In this document: one piece after another, positions 1 to 5,056 of the stretch | How the letters are laid out: each line of letters opens with the position of its first letter | How positions within the stretch are numbered: the stretch's first letter is position 1 | Notes under the pieces: model-generated | Told to the model about the DNA's origin: nothing | The model's database searches: none | What the model saw: only the letters and a program-made list of their open reading frames with translations | NCBI GenBank assembly: GCA_030656535.1 | Contig: JAUSPL010000258.1 | Coordinates: forward strand, 1 to 5,056 | Reading direction: 5' to 3' | Source: Gemmobacter sp. | Lineage (GTDB): Bacteria; Pseudomonadota; Alphaproteobacteria; Rhodobacterales; Rhodobacteraceae | Length of the DNA stretch: 5,056 nt | Made by a program: the position numbers and the translations under genes

Positions 1-1236
1 AACTCCGACGACTTCTACTCGGGGACGGTTTCTGCGGCATGTGGTGGAACAACCACGGTCATTCCCTTTGCCGCGCAGCATCGCACACAGTCGGTAAGAT
101 GGGCCATCGACGAGTATCACGCGCGCGCAAGCGGCAACGCCGTGATCGACTATAACTTCCACCTGATCTTGTCGGATCCCACGCATCCCGATTTTGCGAC
201 TGAACTGGCTGACGTCTGCAATGCGGGTATCAAATCGCTGAAAGTGTTCACCACCTATCCTGCGATACGGATGGATGATGATGCGCTTCTGGATGTGTTC
301 AGCAAGGCGCGCGATCACCGTTGCGTGGTGATGGTCCATTGCGAAAACAGCGGCATCATCGATTTCGTGACCCGGCGGTTGCTGGACCAGAATCTGACCG
401 CGCCGAAATACCATCTGGCCGCACGACCTGCCATCGCCGAGGCAGAGGCGGTGATGCGGGTCTGTGCGATCGCCGAGTTGTTCAACGTGCCGACGATGAT
501 CGTGCATGTGTCTTCCGGTCGGTCATTGCAGGTGATCGGGATGGCACGTGACAACGGCACCACCGTTTTCGCCGAAGTCTGCACACAGTATCTGACCCTG
601 CCGCAATCCTTGCTGGACCAACCCGGTTTGGAGGGGGCCAAGGCCATTTGCAGCCCGCCGCTTCGCAGTCCCGCGGAAAGTGAGGCTTTGTGGCGGGCGG
701 TCTGTGATGGAACGGTTGATGTCGTATCCTCGGATCACAGCCCTTATCGCTTTGACGAGACTGGCAAGTTCGCACACGGTCGTGACGTGCCTTTCACGCG
801 TATCTCCAACGGCATGCCCGGTGTCGAATTGCGGATGCCACTGTTCTTTTCTCGGGCGGTGCAGACCGGACGTATCGACATCAACCGCTTTGTCGCGCTG
901 ACCTCCGCCAACGCAGCCGAGATTTATGGACTGTCAGGTCGCAAGGGGACGATCGCGGTTGGCGCTGATGCGGACCTTTGCATCTGGGACGACACCTATT
1001 CCTGGACGATAGATAACGACCGCCTGCACCACAACGTCGACTATACGCCCTATGCAGGGATCGAGGTCACCGCGTGGCCGGCGATCACCCTCAGCCGTGG
1101 GCAGGTCGTGGCGCGATATCACGACTTTGCAGGAACGCGTGGCGCTGGAAGGTTTCTTGCGGCAAAAGATACTGTGGCAAACCACAGCATGACCGCGACC
1201 CAGCTTGAACTGGACGCCCACGGGTTTCGGTTCTGA
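1..1236 (+). CDS. hydA: Dihydropyrimidinase / D-hydantoinase, 5' end outside window
   Basis: Cyclic amidohydrolase that hydrolyses 5,6-dihydrouracil or dihydrothymine (and hydantoins) to N-carbamoyl amino acids, the second step of reductive pyrimidine degradation; cytoplasmic. The frame is open from base 1 and ends with TGA at 1234-1236, giving 411 visible residues. The first residues, NSDDFYSGT then ACGGTTTVIPF, match the family about 70 residues in, so the true start is upstream and the GTG at 142 is internal. Binuclear metal-site residues are present: the lysine that is carboxylated in this family (LKVF, residue 81, codon 241-243), His113 (VHCEN), His169 (IVHVSS) and Asp245 (SSDHSPY). The N-terminal HxH pair falls outside the window. 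ICSPPLR and HHNVDYTPY are also typical of dihydropyrimidinases rather than allantoinases or dihydroorotases. No frameshift is visible, so the gene looks functional. Its substrate preference (dihydropyrimidine versus hydantoin) cannot be settled from sequence. It converges on the lipid-transport operon and has no obvious functional link to it. Confidence 0.95.
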   Translation, partial: NSDDFYSGTVSAACGGTTTVIPFAAQHRTQSVRWAIDEYHARASGNAVIDYNFHLILSDPTHPDFATELADVCNAGIKSLKVFTTYPAIRMDDDALLDVFSKARDHRCVVMVHCENSGIIDFVTRRLLDQNLTAPKYHLAARPAIAEAEAVMRVCAIAELFNVPTMIVHVSSGRSLQVIGMARDNGTTVFAEVCTQYLTLPQSLLDQPGLEGAKAICSPPLRSPAESEALWRAVCDGTVDVVSSDHSPYRFDETGKFAHGRDVPFTRISNGMPGVELRMPLFFSRAVQTGRIDINRFVALTSANAAEIYGLSGRKGTIAVGADADLCIWDDTYSWTIDNDRLHHNVDYTPYAGIEVTAWPAITLSRGQVVARYHDFAGTRGAGRFLAAKDTVANHSMTATQLELDAHGFRF

Positions 1237-1475
1237 CGCTGATCGTCATCACCGAAATGGCGCGCATCATGGATGGGGATGCCTGACGACGGGCTTGTTG
1301 CCTGCCGGGACCGCTTGCTGGCGAATGCCCCATGGGCTGACGTCCGTGTGGCCCTGGCTGGCACGCCGTGCGAGGAGGGCAGGCTGTCCGCGACCCGCGC
1401 CCGCGCGTCTGCCGCAGGGCGGAGGTCCATGGGATCTGCGGCAAGGCCAAGATGCCTGTGGATGCCAAGCAGCAA
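1237..1475. other. Convergent intergenic region without a convincing gene
   Basis: This 239-base stretch separates the 3' ends of the dihydropyrimidinase gene and the lipoprotein gene. I see no tRNA, no insertion sequence ends and no recognisable protein family in any frame. Several overlapping open frames exist because the DNA is GC-rich. The one with the most coding-like third positions begins at ATG 1273 on the + strand and runs to 1515, but it lacks a clear ribosome binding site and overlaps the lipoprotein gene tail. The stretch also holds an imperfect direct repeat (gatgcc at 1451 and 1461) and an 8-bp inverted repeat listed separately. Confidence 0.5.
1410..1443. terminator. Inverted repeat between convergent genes, possible terminator
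   Basis: TGCCGCAG (1410-1417) and CTGCGGCA (1436-1443) are perfect 8-base inverted complements around an 18-base loop, placed between two convergent 3' ends. On the - strand it would lie 33 bases past the lipoprotein stop, a sensible position for ending the operon transcript. No run of T follows on either strand and the loop is long for an intrinsic terminator, so a chance inverted repeat in GC-rich DNA is a real alternative. Confidence 0.25.
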
Positions 1476-2093
1476 TTATCCTGCTTGTCCCTGTGTCCAT
1501 TTGACGGCTGCTTGAAGAACCGTTTGCAAAGCACTATCGAACCCCGAAACCAGCGCAATCGTCGTGTCTGTCGTAACTATGGCGCTGGCAGTGAACCGCC
1601 GCGATCCGATGATCCGCCTGTCGGATTCGCGGATCAGTGTCATCATGGCGCTGACCCGTACAGTCAGAGGTGCTTCGCCGGGGACGGACGGCTCGGAGTG
1701 GAATTCCTGCAGTTCCGTCATGAGGGTCAGGTCGGGCTGCAGCCCCGCGCCATTCCGGCCAACAAGTCGAAATCCGCCCAAATTGTGGAATGAGGCGACA
1801 AGCAGCGTCTGGACAAGGGCCGGGGCAGGTTCTGACCACCGGCCATCTGGCAGGTACTGCGCCTGGAACGGGATAGGCTTGACCAGGATCCGGTCGGTTG
1901 ACAAGGCCCCCGCCGAAGTTGGCATTTCCACGACCAGATGCCGCGTGCCAGAGGCGGCAGCGGCGGTCGTGGTCGCAGGCGACAAGGTGAAGGCGTCCAG
2001 GGACGCGCCGGCGTCAGAAATTGTTTTCAGGGCGCCGCAACCCAACAGCAGCGGAAACACCAGCGACAGCAAAATGGGGCGGATCAACGGCAT
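1476..2093 (-). CDS. ABC-type transport auxiliary lipoprotein (PqiC/DUF330-like)
   Basis: Predicted lipid-anchored partner of the MCE transport system, last gene of the operon. With the start at 2093 the protein is 205 residues. The N-terminus is a lipoprotein signal: basic residue, hydrophobic stretch, then lipobox LLGC with the acylated Cys at residue 19. Residue +2 is Gly, not Asp, which by the E. coli Lol rule favours the outer membrane. The mature part (about 30-200) looks like the ABC_trans_aux family, with the STDRILVKP, YLPDGRWSEPAPALV and NLGGF segments typical of PqiC/YmbA relatives. An upstream ATG at 2102 overlaps the MCE gene stop as ATGA. I prefer 2093 because AGGAG (2107-2103) sits 9 bases before it but directly touches the 2102 codon. 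In E. coli PqiC is the lipoprotein of the Pqi MCE system; its use here beside an MlaD-like protein instead of MlaC is inferred from position. Stop is TAA at 1478-1476. Confidence 0.9.
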   Translation of the reverse strand: MPLIRPILLSLVFPLLLGCGALKTISDAGASLDAFTLSPATTTAAAASGTRHLVVEMPTSAGALSTDRILVKPIPFQAQYLPDGRWSEPAPALVQTLLVASFHNLGGFRLVGRNGAGLQPDLTLMTELQEFHSEPSVPGEAPLTVRVSAMMTLIRESDRRIIGSRRFTASAIVTTDTTIALVSGFDSALQTVLQAAVKWTQGQAG

Positions 2094-2098
2094 GGGTG

Positions 2099-3004
2099 TC
2101 ATCTCCTGTAAGCCGGGGCCTGGTTGCCCAGCAAAAAGCGGCTGGGGTCGCTGCTTATGCGATCAGTCAGCGCGCGGATACCCGCAACAAGGGTGCGGGC
2201 TTCTTGCGCCAGCGTCCCGAATTGCGGCAAACCGTTGCTCGTAAAAGCCTCTAGCCCGGCAGCCGACCGCCCGACATCATCTATGGCGGTCTTCAGCCGC
2301 GCGACCAACGCGGGCATCTCTGCCACGATGACTGTGTTTGCGCTGGCAAATGTTGTCTGGGCCTCGATCAGCGCTGCATCGGCGCGTGCCAGGGTCTTCT
2401 CTGCCGCGGCCATTACGGTTTCGGTGCGGGTTGCCATTGCGTCGATTCGTGCCGTCGCGGTTTCGACGTTTCTCAGGATCGCGGTGATCGCGGCACTGTT
2501 CTCGGGCGTGGTGAAGCCGCGAATGTCACGCATGAGGGAAATCGCTTCAGCCAGAAGGTCGGGCGCGTCGGTAATCAGGCCTTGCACGACCGAGGGTTTT
2601 GAGGCGATCACCGGAACTGTCGCCGGGGGGACGGCAACAAGCCATTCATTGCCTGACTTTCCGCCTTCAAGCGCCACAAACGCCACGCCGGTCACCCCTT
2701 GGGACGACAGCGTCGCGACGGTCCCTGTCCGCACCGGGGTGTTGGCATTGACCTCAATGCGAACGCGTACCAGCGACGGATCATCTTCATCCAGACCAAT
2801 GGTCAGGACATGGCCCACGTCAATGCCGTTGTACCGCACGGGGCTGGCTTGCCCCAGTCCGGCCACATTGTCGAACAGAATGTCATACTGTGAGTAGGTC
2901 CGGTCAAGTTGTACCTTGGCAAGCCAAATGATAAACCCAAGCGCCGCCAAAAGGCTGAGCAGTGTGAAGGCCCCGATCAGAATATAGCGCGCACGTGTCT
3001 CCAT
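2099..3004 (-). CDS. mlaD: MlaD-family MCE protein, single-pass, with long helical tail
   Basis: Substrate-binding MCE subunit of the ABC lipid transporter, anchored in the inner membrane and projecting into the periplasm. The protein is 301 residues: short N-terminus (METRARY), one membrane helix at about 8-28, one MCE domain at about 37-115 (including VAGLGQASPVRYNGIDVG and the TLSSQGVTGVAFVALEGG strand region), then a long mostly helical region from about 140 to 285, ending DPSRFLLG...PAYRR. The stretch from about 172 to 229 is Ala-rich and free of Pro and Gly, consistent with a continuous helix. E. coli MlaD is 183 residues, so the tail is the main difference. The open frame extends upstream to 3070, but ATG 3004 is chosen because AAGGGG lies 7 bases before it, the membrane helix then starts as usual, and its A is the last base of the ATPase stop codon (TGATG). 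The stop TGA (2101-2099) overlaps the upstream candidate ATG of the lipoprotein gene. The symbol reflects family membership, not proof of identical function to E. coli MlaD. Confidence 0.93.
   Translation of the reverse strand: METRARYILIGAFTLLSLLAALGFIIWLAKVQLDRTYSQYDILFDNVAGLGQASPVRYNGIDVGHVLTIGLDEDDPSLVRVRIEVNANTPVRTGTVATLSSQGVTGVAFVALEGGKSGNEWLVAVPPATVPVIASKPSVVQGLITDAPDLLAEAISLMRDIRGFTTPENSAAITAILRNVETATARIDAMATRTETVMAAAEKTLARADAALIEAQTTFASANTVIVAEMPALVARLKTAIDDVGRSAAGLEAFTSNGLPQFGTLAQEARTLVAGIRALTDRISSDPSRFLLGNQAPAYRR
2103..2107 (-). promoter_or_regulatory. Shine-Dalgarno AGGAG before lipoprotein gene
   Basis: AGGAG reads 2107 to 2103 on the - strand, inside the last codons of the MCE gene. 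It immediately abuts ATG 2102-2100 (no spacer) but lies 9 bases before ATG 2093-2091. This decides the likely start in favour of 2093. Confidence 0.6.
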
Positions 3005-3780
3005 CAGTTGACCCCTTCTGTCGGCTGTGCGGCATGGGCACGCGGGCCGTGAAAATAAGCATGAACCCAAGGGTGCTCGACCGACATCATGTCCGCCATC
3101 GTCCCGGTCACCAGGACTTTTTTGTCAGCCAGCACCGCGATGCGGTCACAGGTGGCGTGAAGCGTGTCAAGATCATGGGTGACCAGGAATACGGTCAAAC
3201 CAAGTGTCTTTTGCATTGACCTGATCAGCACGTCGAACTCGGACGCACCAATCGGGTCGAGACCTGCGGTGGGTTCGTCCAGAAACAGGATTTCAGGATC
3301 CAGCGCCAGCGCCCGCGCCAGCCCGGCCCGTTTGCGCATCCCACCAGAAAGCTCTGACGGGTAAAGATCGCCTGCGCGCGGCGGCAGTCCGACCATGGAT
3401 ATCCGCAGGTCTGCCAGCGCGGTTCGTGTATCTGCATCAATGGCCAGCTTTTCGCGCATCGGTGCCTCTACATTCTCCCGGACTGTCAGCGATGAAAACA
3501 GGGCACCGTCCTGGAACATGACGCCCCACATATCCTCGACGGCACGCGCGCCGCCCGGCTTTGTGGTCAGCACATCCGTCCCCATGACCGTGATCTGCCC
3601 CGCGGCAGGTTTTTGCAGCCCGACGATGGTGCGCAACAACAGCGATTTGCCACAGCCGGACGCGCCGATGACGCCCAGAACCTCGCCGCGCATGACGTCG
3701 AGGTCCAGCCCGTCGTGAACCACCGTCTTGCCAAAGCGGTTCGTCAGGTTTCGAACAGTGATGATCGGGTCATCGTGCAT
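3004..3780 (-). CDS. mlaF: MlaF-like ABC transporter ATP-binding protein
   Basis: Cytoplasmic ATPase that powers the MlaE-type permease. With the start at ATG 3780 it has 258 residues, close to the usual length for MlaF (about 270). All ABC motifs are intact: Walker A GASGCGKS (39-46), Q-loop Gln90 in VMFQDGALF, signature LSGGM (144-148), Walker B LFLDEP with catalytic Glu169, D-loop GLDP (173-176) and switch His202 in VTHD. The FQDGALFSSLTVRENV segment and the SGGMRKRAGLARALA form of the signature region are characteristic of the MlaF/Ttg2A group. A GTG at 3783 is a possible alternative start (4-base overlap with the permease stop), but the ATG one codon later gives the TGATG junction also seen at the next gene. 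Upstream bases are only weakly Shine-Dalgarno-like, so translation probably depends on coupling to the permease. The C-terminal tail after about residue 235 (WVHAYFHGPRA) is typical of MlaF. The stop is TGA at 3006-3004. Confidence 0.95.
   Translation of the reverse strand: MHDDPIITVRNLTNRFGKTVVHDGLDLDVMRGEVLGVIGASGCGKSLLLRTIVGLQKPAAGQITVMGTDVLTTKPGGARAVEDMWGVMFQDGALFSSLTVRENVEAPMREKLAIDADTRTALADLRISMVGLPPRAGDLYPSELSGGMRKRAGLARALALDPEILFLDEPTAGLDPIGASEFDVLIRSMQKTLGLTVFLVTHDLDTLHATCDRIAVLADKKVLVTGTMADMMSVEHPWVHAYFHGPRAHAAQPTEGVN
3012..3017 (-). promoter_or_regulatory. Shine-Dalgarno AAGGGG before mlaD-like gene
   Basis: AAGGGG reads 3017 to 3012 on the - strand, 7 bases before ATG 3004-3002, within the 3' end of the ATPase gene. 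It supports the 3004 start over the longer open frame reaching 3070. Confidence 0.6.
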
Positions 3781-4901
3781 CACACACCCAACAGCGCGAA
3801 AAAGATCGAAAAAAGTGCGTCAACCACAATGACCAGAAAGATTGCCACCACGACTGACCGTGACGTCCGGCTGCCCAGAGATTCCGTGTTCCCCTTGACC
3901 TGCATGCCCTGATGGCACCCGACGACTGCGATTATGACGGCAAACACCGGCGCCTTGGACAGGCCGACCAGCAGGTGTGACACGTCTGTATTGACCAGAA
4001 GTTGCGTCCGGAACATGCCCGGCGAAATGCCAAGGTCGATCCATGCCATCAGGCCGCCGCCAAGCAGCCCTGCCATGCTGGCGATGAACCCCAGCACAGG
4101 CAACAAGATGACAAGCGCCAGAACGCGGGGCAAGACCAGAAGCTCGATCGGATCAAGGCCCAGAACCCGCATGGCATCGACCTCTTCTCGCATCTTCATC
4201 GATCCGATGGCGGCGGTGAACGCCGAGGCCGACCGTCCCGCGACAATGATCGCAGTCAGCAAGATGCCCAGTTCACGCAGGATCGAGATCGCGATAAGGT
4301 CGACGACATATACCTCTGCCCCGAACTGTTTAAGCTGCTCTGAACCCTGAAAGGCCAGGACGATACCGATCAAGAACCCCATAAGCGCGACAATCGGTAC
4401 TGCGTTCAGCCCGGCATGCTGCATGTGATGGACCAATGCCGTCAGGCGCAGACGCGACGGGTGCAACACCGTGTTGCCCAGCCGCCCGATAACAAGACCC
4501 AGAAAGCCCAAGCTGCCACCGATACCCATGGCAAGGCCATTGACGCTTTCGCCCAGCCGAAACAGCCCGTCGCCTGCCTCGTGATGGACGCGGCGCTTTG
4601 GCGCCTTTGGCGCCGGCTTCAGTGCGTCTGAGACGGCCCGCAGCAGCAAGGCTTGGGTATCTTTGGCCCCGACGATCGTGACAGGTTTTCCTTCGGCGGC
4701 TCTGGTGGCCTGAAATGACGTGATAAGCCACGCCCCGGCTGTGTCCAGCTTTGTCACACCCGTCAGATCCAACGCATCTGACGCGGGCAACCCGTCAAGG
4801 GCAGCCCGGCTTTGTGACAGGTTTGCCAGCGTCACCGGACCTGTCAGGCCGGCTTGCTTGGGCAAAGCACCTTCTGATTCAGCCGCCAGATTTGACCGCA
4901 T
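3780..4901 (-). CDS. mlaE: MlaE-family permease with fused N-terminal STAS domain
   Basis: Inner-membrane permease of the lipid ABC transporter. The 373 residues divide into an N-terminal STAS (MlaB-like) domain at about 15-95, a basic, proline-containing linker at about 96-110 (KPAPKAPKRRVHH), and an MlaE permease domain from about 112 to the end. The STAS part carries the DLTGVTKLDTAGAWL core, where Thr54 aligns with the Ser/Thr of the STAS DS/TxG motif. The permease shows the family hallmark at 208-251: LRELGILLTAIIVAGR, then SMKMREEVDAM and LGLDP. Further hydrophobic helices are seen at about 165-187, 256-288, 312-329 and 348-370. The length is close to E. coli MlaB (97) plus MlaE (260), so this is a fusion of the two roles, known in other proteobacteria. 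ATG 4901 directly follows a TGA (4904-4902) in another - strand frame. No good Shine-Dalgarno is visible; the TGAGCTGA just before the start is weak. The stop TGA (3782-3780) shares its last base with the ATPase start. Confidence 0.95.
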   Translation of the reverse strand: MRSNLAAESEGALPKQAGLTGPVTLANLSQSRAALDGLPASDALDLTGVTKLDTAGAWLITSFQATRAAEGKPVTIVGAKDTQALLLRAVSDALKPAPKAPKRRVHHEAGDGLFRLGESVNGLAMGIGGSLGFLGLVIGRLGNTVLHPSRLRLTALVHHMQHAGLNAVPIVALMGFLIGIVLAFQGSEQLKQFGAEVYVVDLIAISILRELGILLTAIIVAGRSASAFTAAIGSMKMREEVDAMRVLGLDPIELLVLPRVLALVILLPVLGFIASMAGLLGGGLMAWIDLGISPGMFRTQLLVNTDVSHLLVGLSKAPVFAVIIAVVGCHQGMQVKGNTESLGSRTSRSVVVAIFLVIVVDALFSIFFALLGV

Positions 4902-5056
4902 TCAGCTCACTAAAAATGCCTGTGCCGTTGGGGCCCAGAGGATGACAATGATGATCAAGACCGCGTCCATGATGGATTTGACCTGCACATCCATCTGTTT
5001 CAGGTGTTCTCGACCCAGAGCAGAGCAGAGCAGCAACAGCGATCCGGATGACGACA
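4902..5056 (-). CDS. C-terminal fragment of unidentified, possibly membrane protein gene
   Basis: On the - strand one frame is open from the window edge to TGA 4904-4902, giving about 50 residues. It ends with a strongly hydrophobic run (IMDAVLIIIVILWAPTAQAFLVS) that could be a terminal membrane helix, preceded by a polar stretch (REHLKQMDVQVK). About two thirds of codons end in G or C, as expected for coding DNA here. The stop directly touches the permease ATG (TGAATG), matching the tight packing of the rest of the operon. I do not recognise the family. A second - strand frame also stays open through this edge, to a TGA near 4881 inside the permease gene, but it is His-rich with poorer third-position bias. 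A frameshift near the short repeat at 5017-5031 cannot be excluded. Confidence 0.45.
   Translation of the reverse strand, partial: SSSGSLLLLCSALGREHLKQMDVQVKSIMDAVLIIIVILWAPTAQAFLVS

Noticed and set aside
142..1236. GTG at 142 as the start of the dihydropyrimidinase gene
   Set aside because: The same frame is open to base 1 and its translation there (SDDFYSGT, ACGGTTTVIPF) is conserved family sequence, so 142 is internal.
1234..1248. Small hairpin TGACG-ctgat-CGTCA at the dihydropyrimidinase stop codon
   Set aside because: The stem is only 5 bp, overlaps the stop codon and has no following T-run; expected by chance.
1091..1558. 155-codon - strand frame crossing the gap and both gene ends
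   Set aside because: It overlaps the 3' ends of two well-supported genes, and is Arg/Pro/Ser-rich shadow sequence with no family features.
1564..2244. 226-codon + strand open frame opposite the lipoprotein and end of the MCE gene
   Set aside because: It spans the antisense of two recognised genes and their junction, and has no recognisable domain.
2124..2897. 257-codon + strand open frame opposite the MCE gene
   Set aside because: It is an antisense shadow of a GC-rich coding sequence; its translation is low-complexity Ser/Ala/Arg/Val with no family features, while the - strand frame is a clear MCE protein.
4942..5056. Possible + strand gene starting at ATG 4942 and leaving the window, divergent from the permease
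   Set aside because: Its translation is Met/Ser/Cys-rich without family features and has no clear ribosome binding site. The opposite frame has better third-position bias and a stop that abuts the permease start.
1..5056. CRISPR arrays, tRNA/rRNA genes, insertion sequences or attachment sites
   Set aside because: I saw no regularly spaced repeats, no RNA gene consensus, no transposase and no terminal inverted repeats with target duplications; nearly all bases are accounted for by standard genes.

Overview
The window reads as high-GC (roughly 60% by eye) proteobacterial DNA. The gene content and arrangement suggest an alphaproteobacterium, plausibly of the Rhodobacterales/Roseobacter type: a permease with an N-terminal STAS domain fused to an MlaE core, in a compact operon with an MlaF-like ATPase, an MlaD-like MCE protein and a PqiC-like lipoprotein, next to a reductive pyrimidine degradation gene. 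The taxonomic call is inference from family knowledge, not from a marker gene.

Layout. On the + strand, bases 1-1236 hold the 3' six-sevenths of a dihydropyrimidinase (D-hydantoinase) gene whose start lies before the window. Bases 1237-1475 are a short convergent intergenic stretch with an 8-bp inverted repeat and no convincing gene. On the - strand, read from high to low coordinates, there is: the 3' end of an unidentified gene (5056-4902), an MlaE-type permease with fused STAS domain (4901-3780), its ABC ATPase (3780-3004), a single-pass MCE/MlaD protein with a long helical tail (3004-2099), and an outer-membrane-type lipoprotein of the ABC_trans_aux/PqiC family (about 2093-1476). Every junction is an overlap or direct abutment of stop and start codons, so this is a translationally coupled operon whose promoter lies beyond base 5056.

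How the genes work together. Permease and ATPase form the inner-membrane ABC engine. The STAS domain takes the place of separate MlaB. The MCE protein forms the periplasmic lipid-binding ring and the lipoprotein is the likely outer-membrane partner. Together they are predicted to move phospholipid or another hydrophobic substrate between the envelope membranes. No MlaC shuttle or MlaA is in view. The dihydropyrimidinase is metabolically unrelated (ring opening of dihydrouracil/dihydrothymine or hydantoins) and simply converges on the operon. I see no clearly novel system here; the most interesting points are the hybrid Mla/Pqi architecture and the unidentified gene fragment upstream of the permease.
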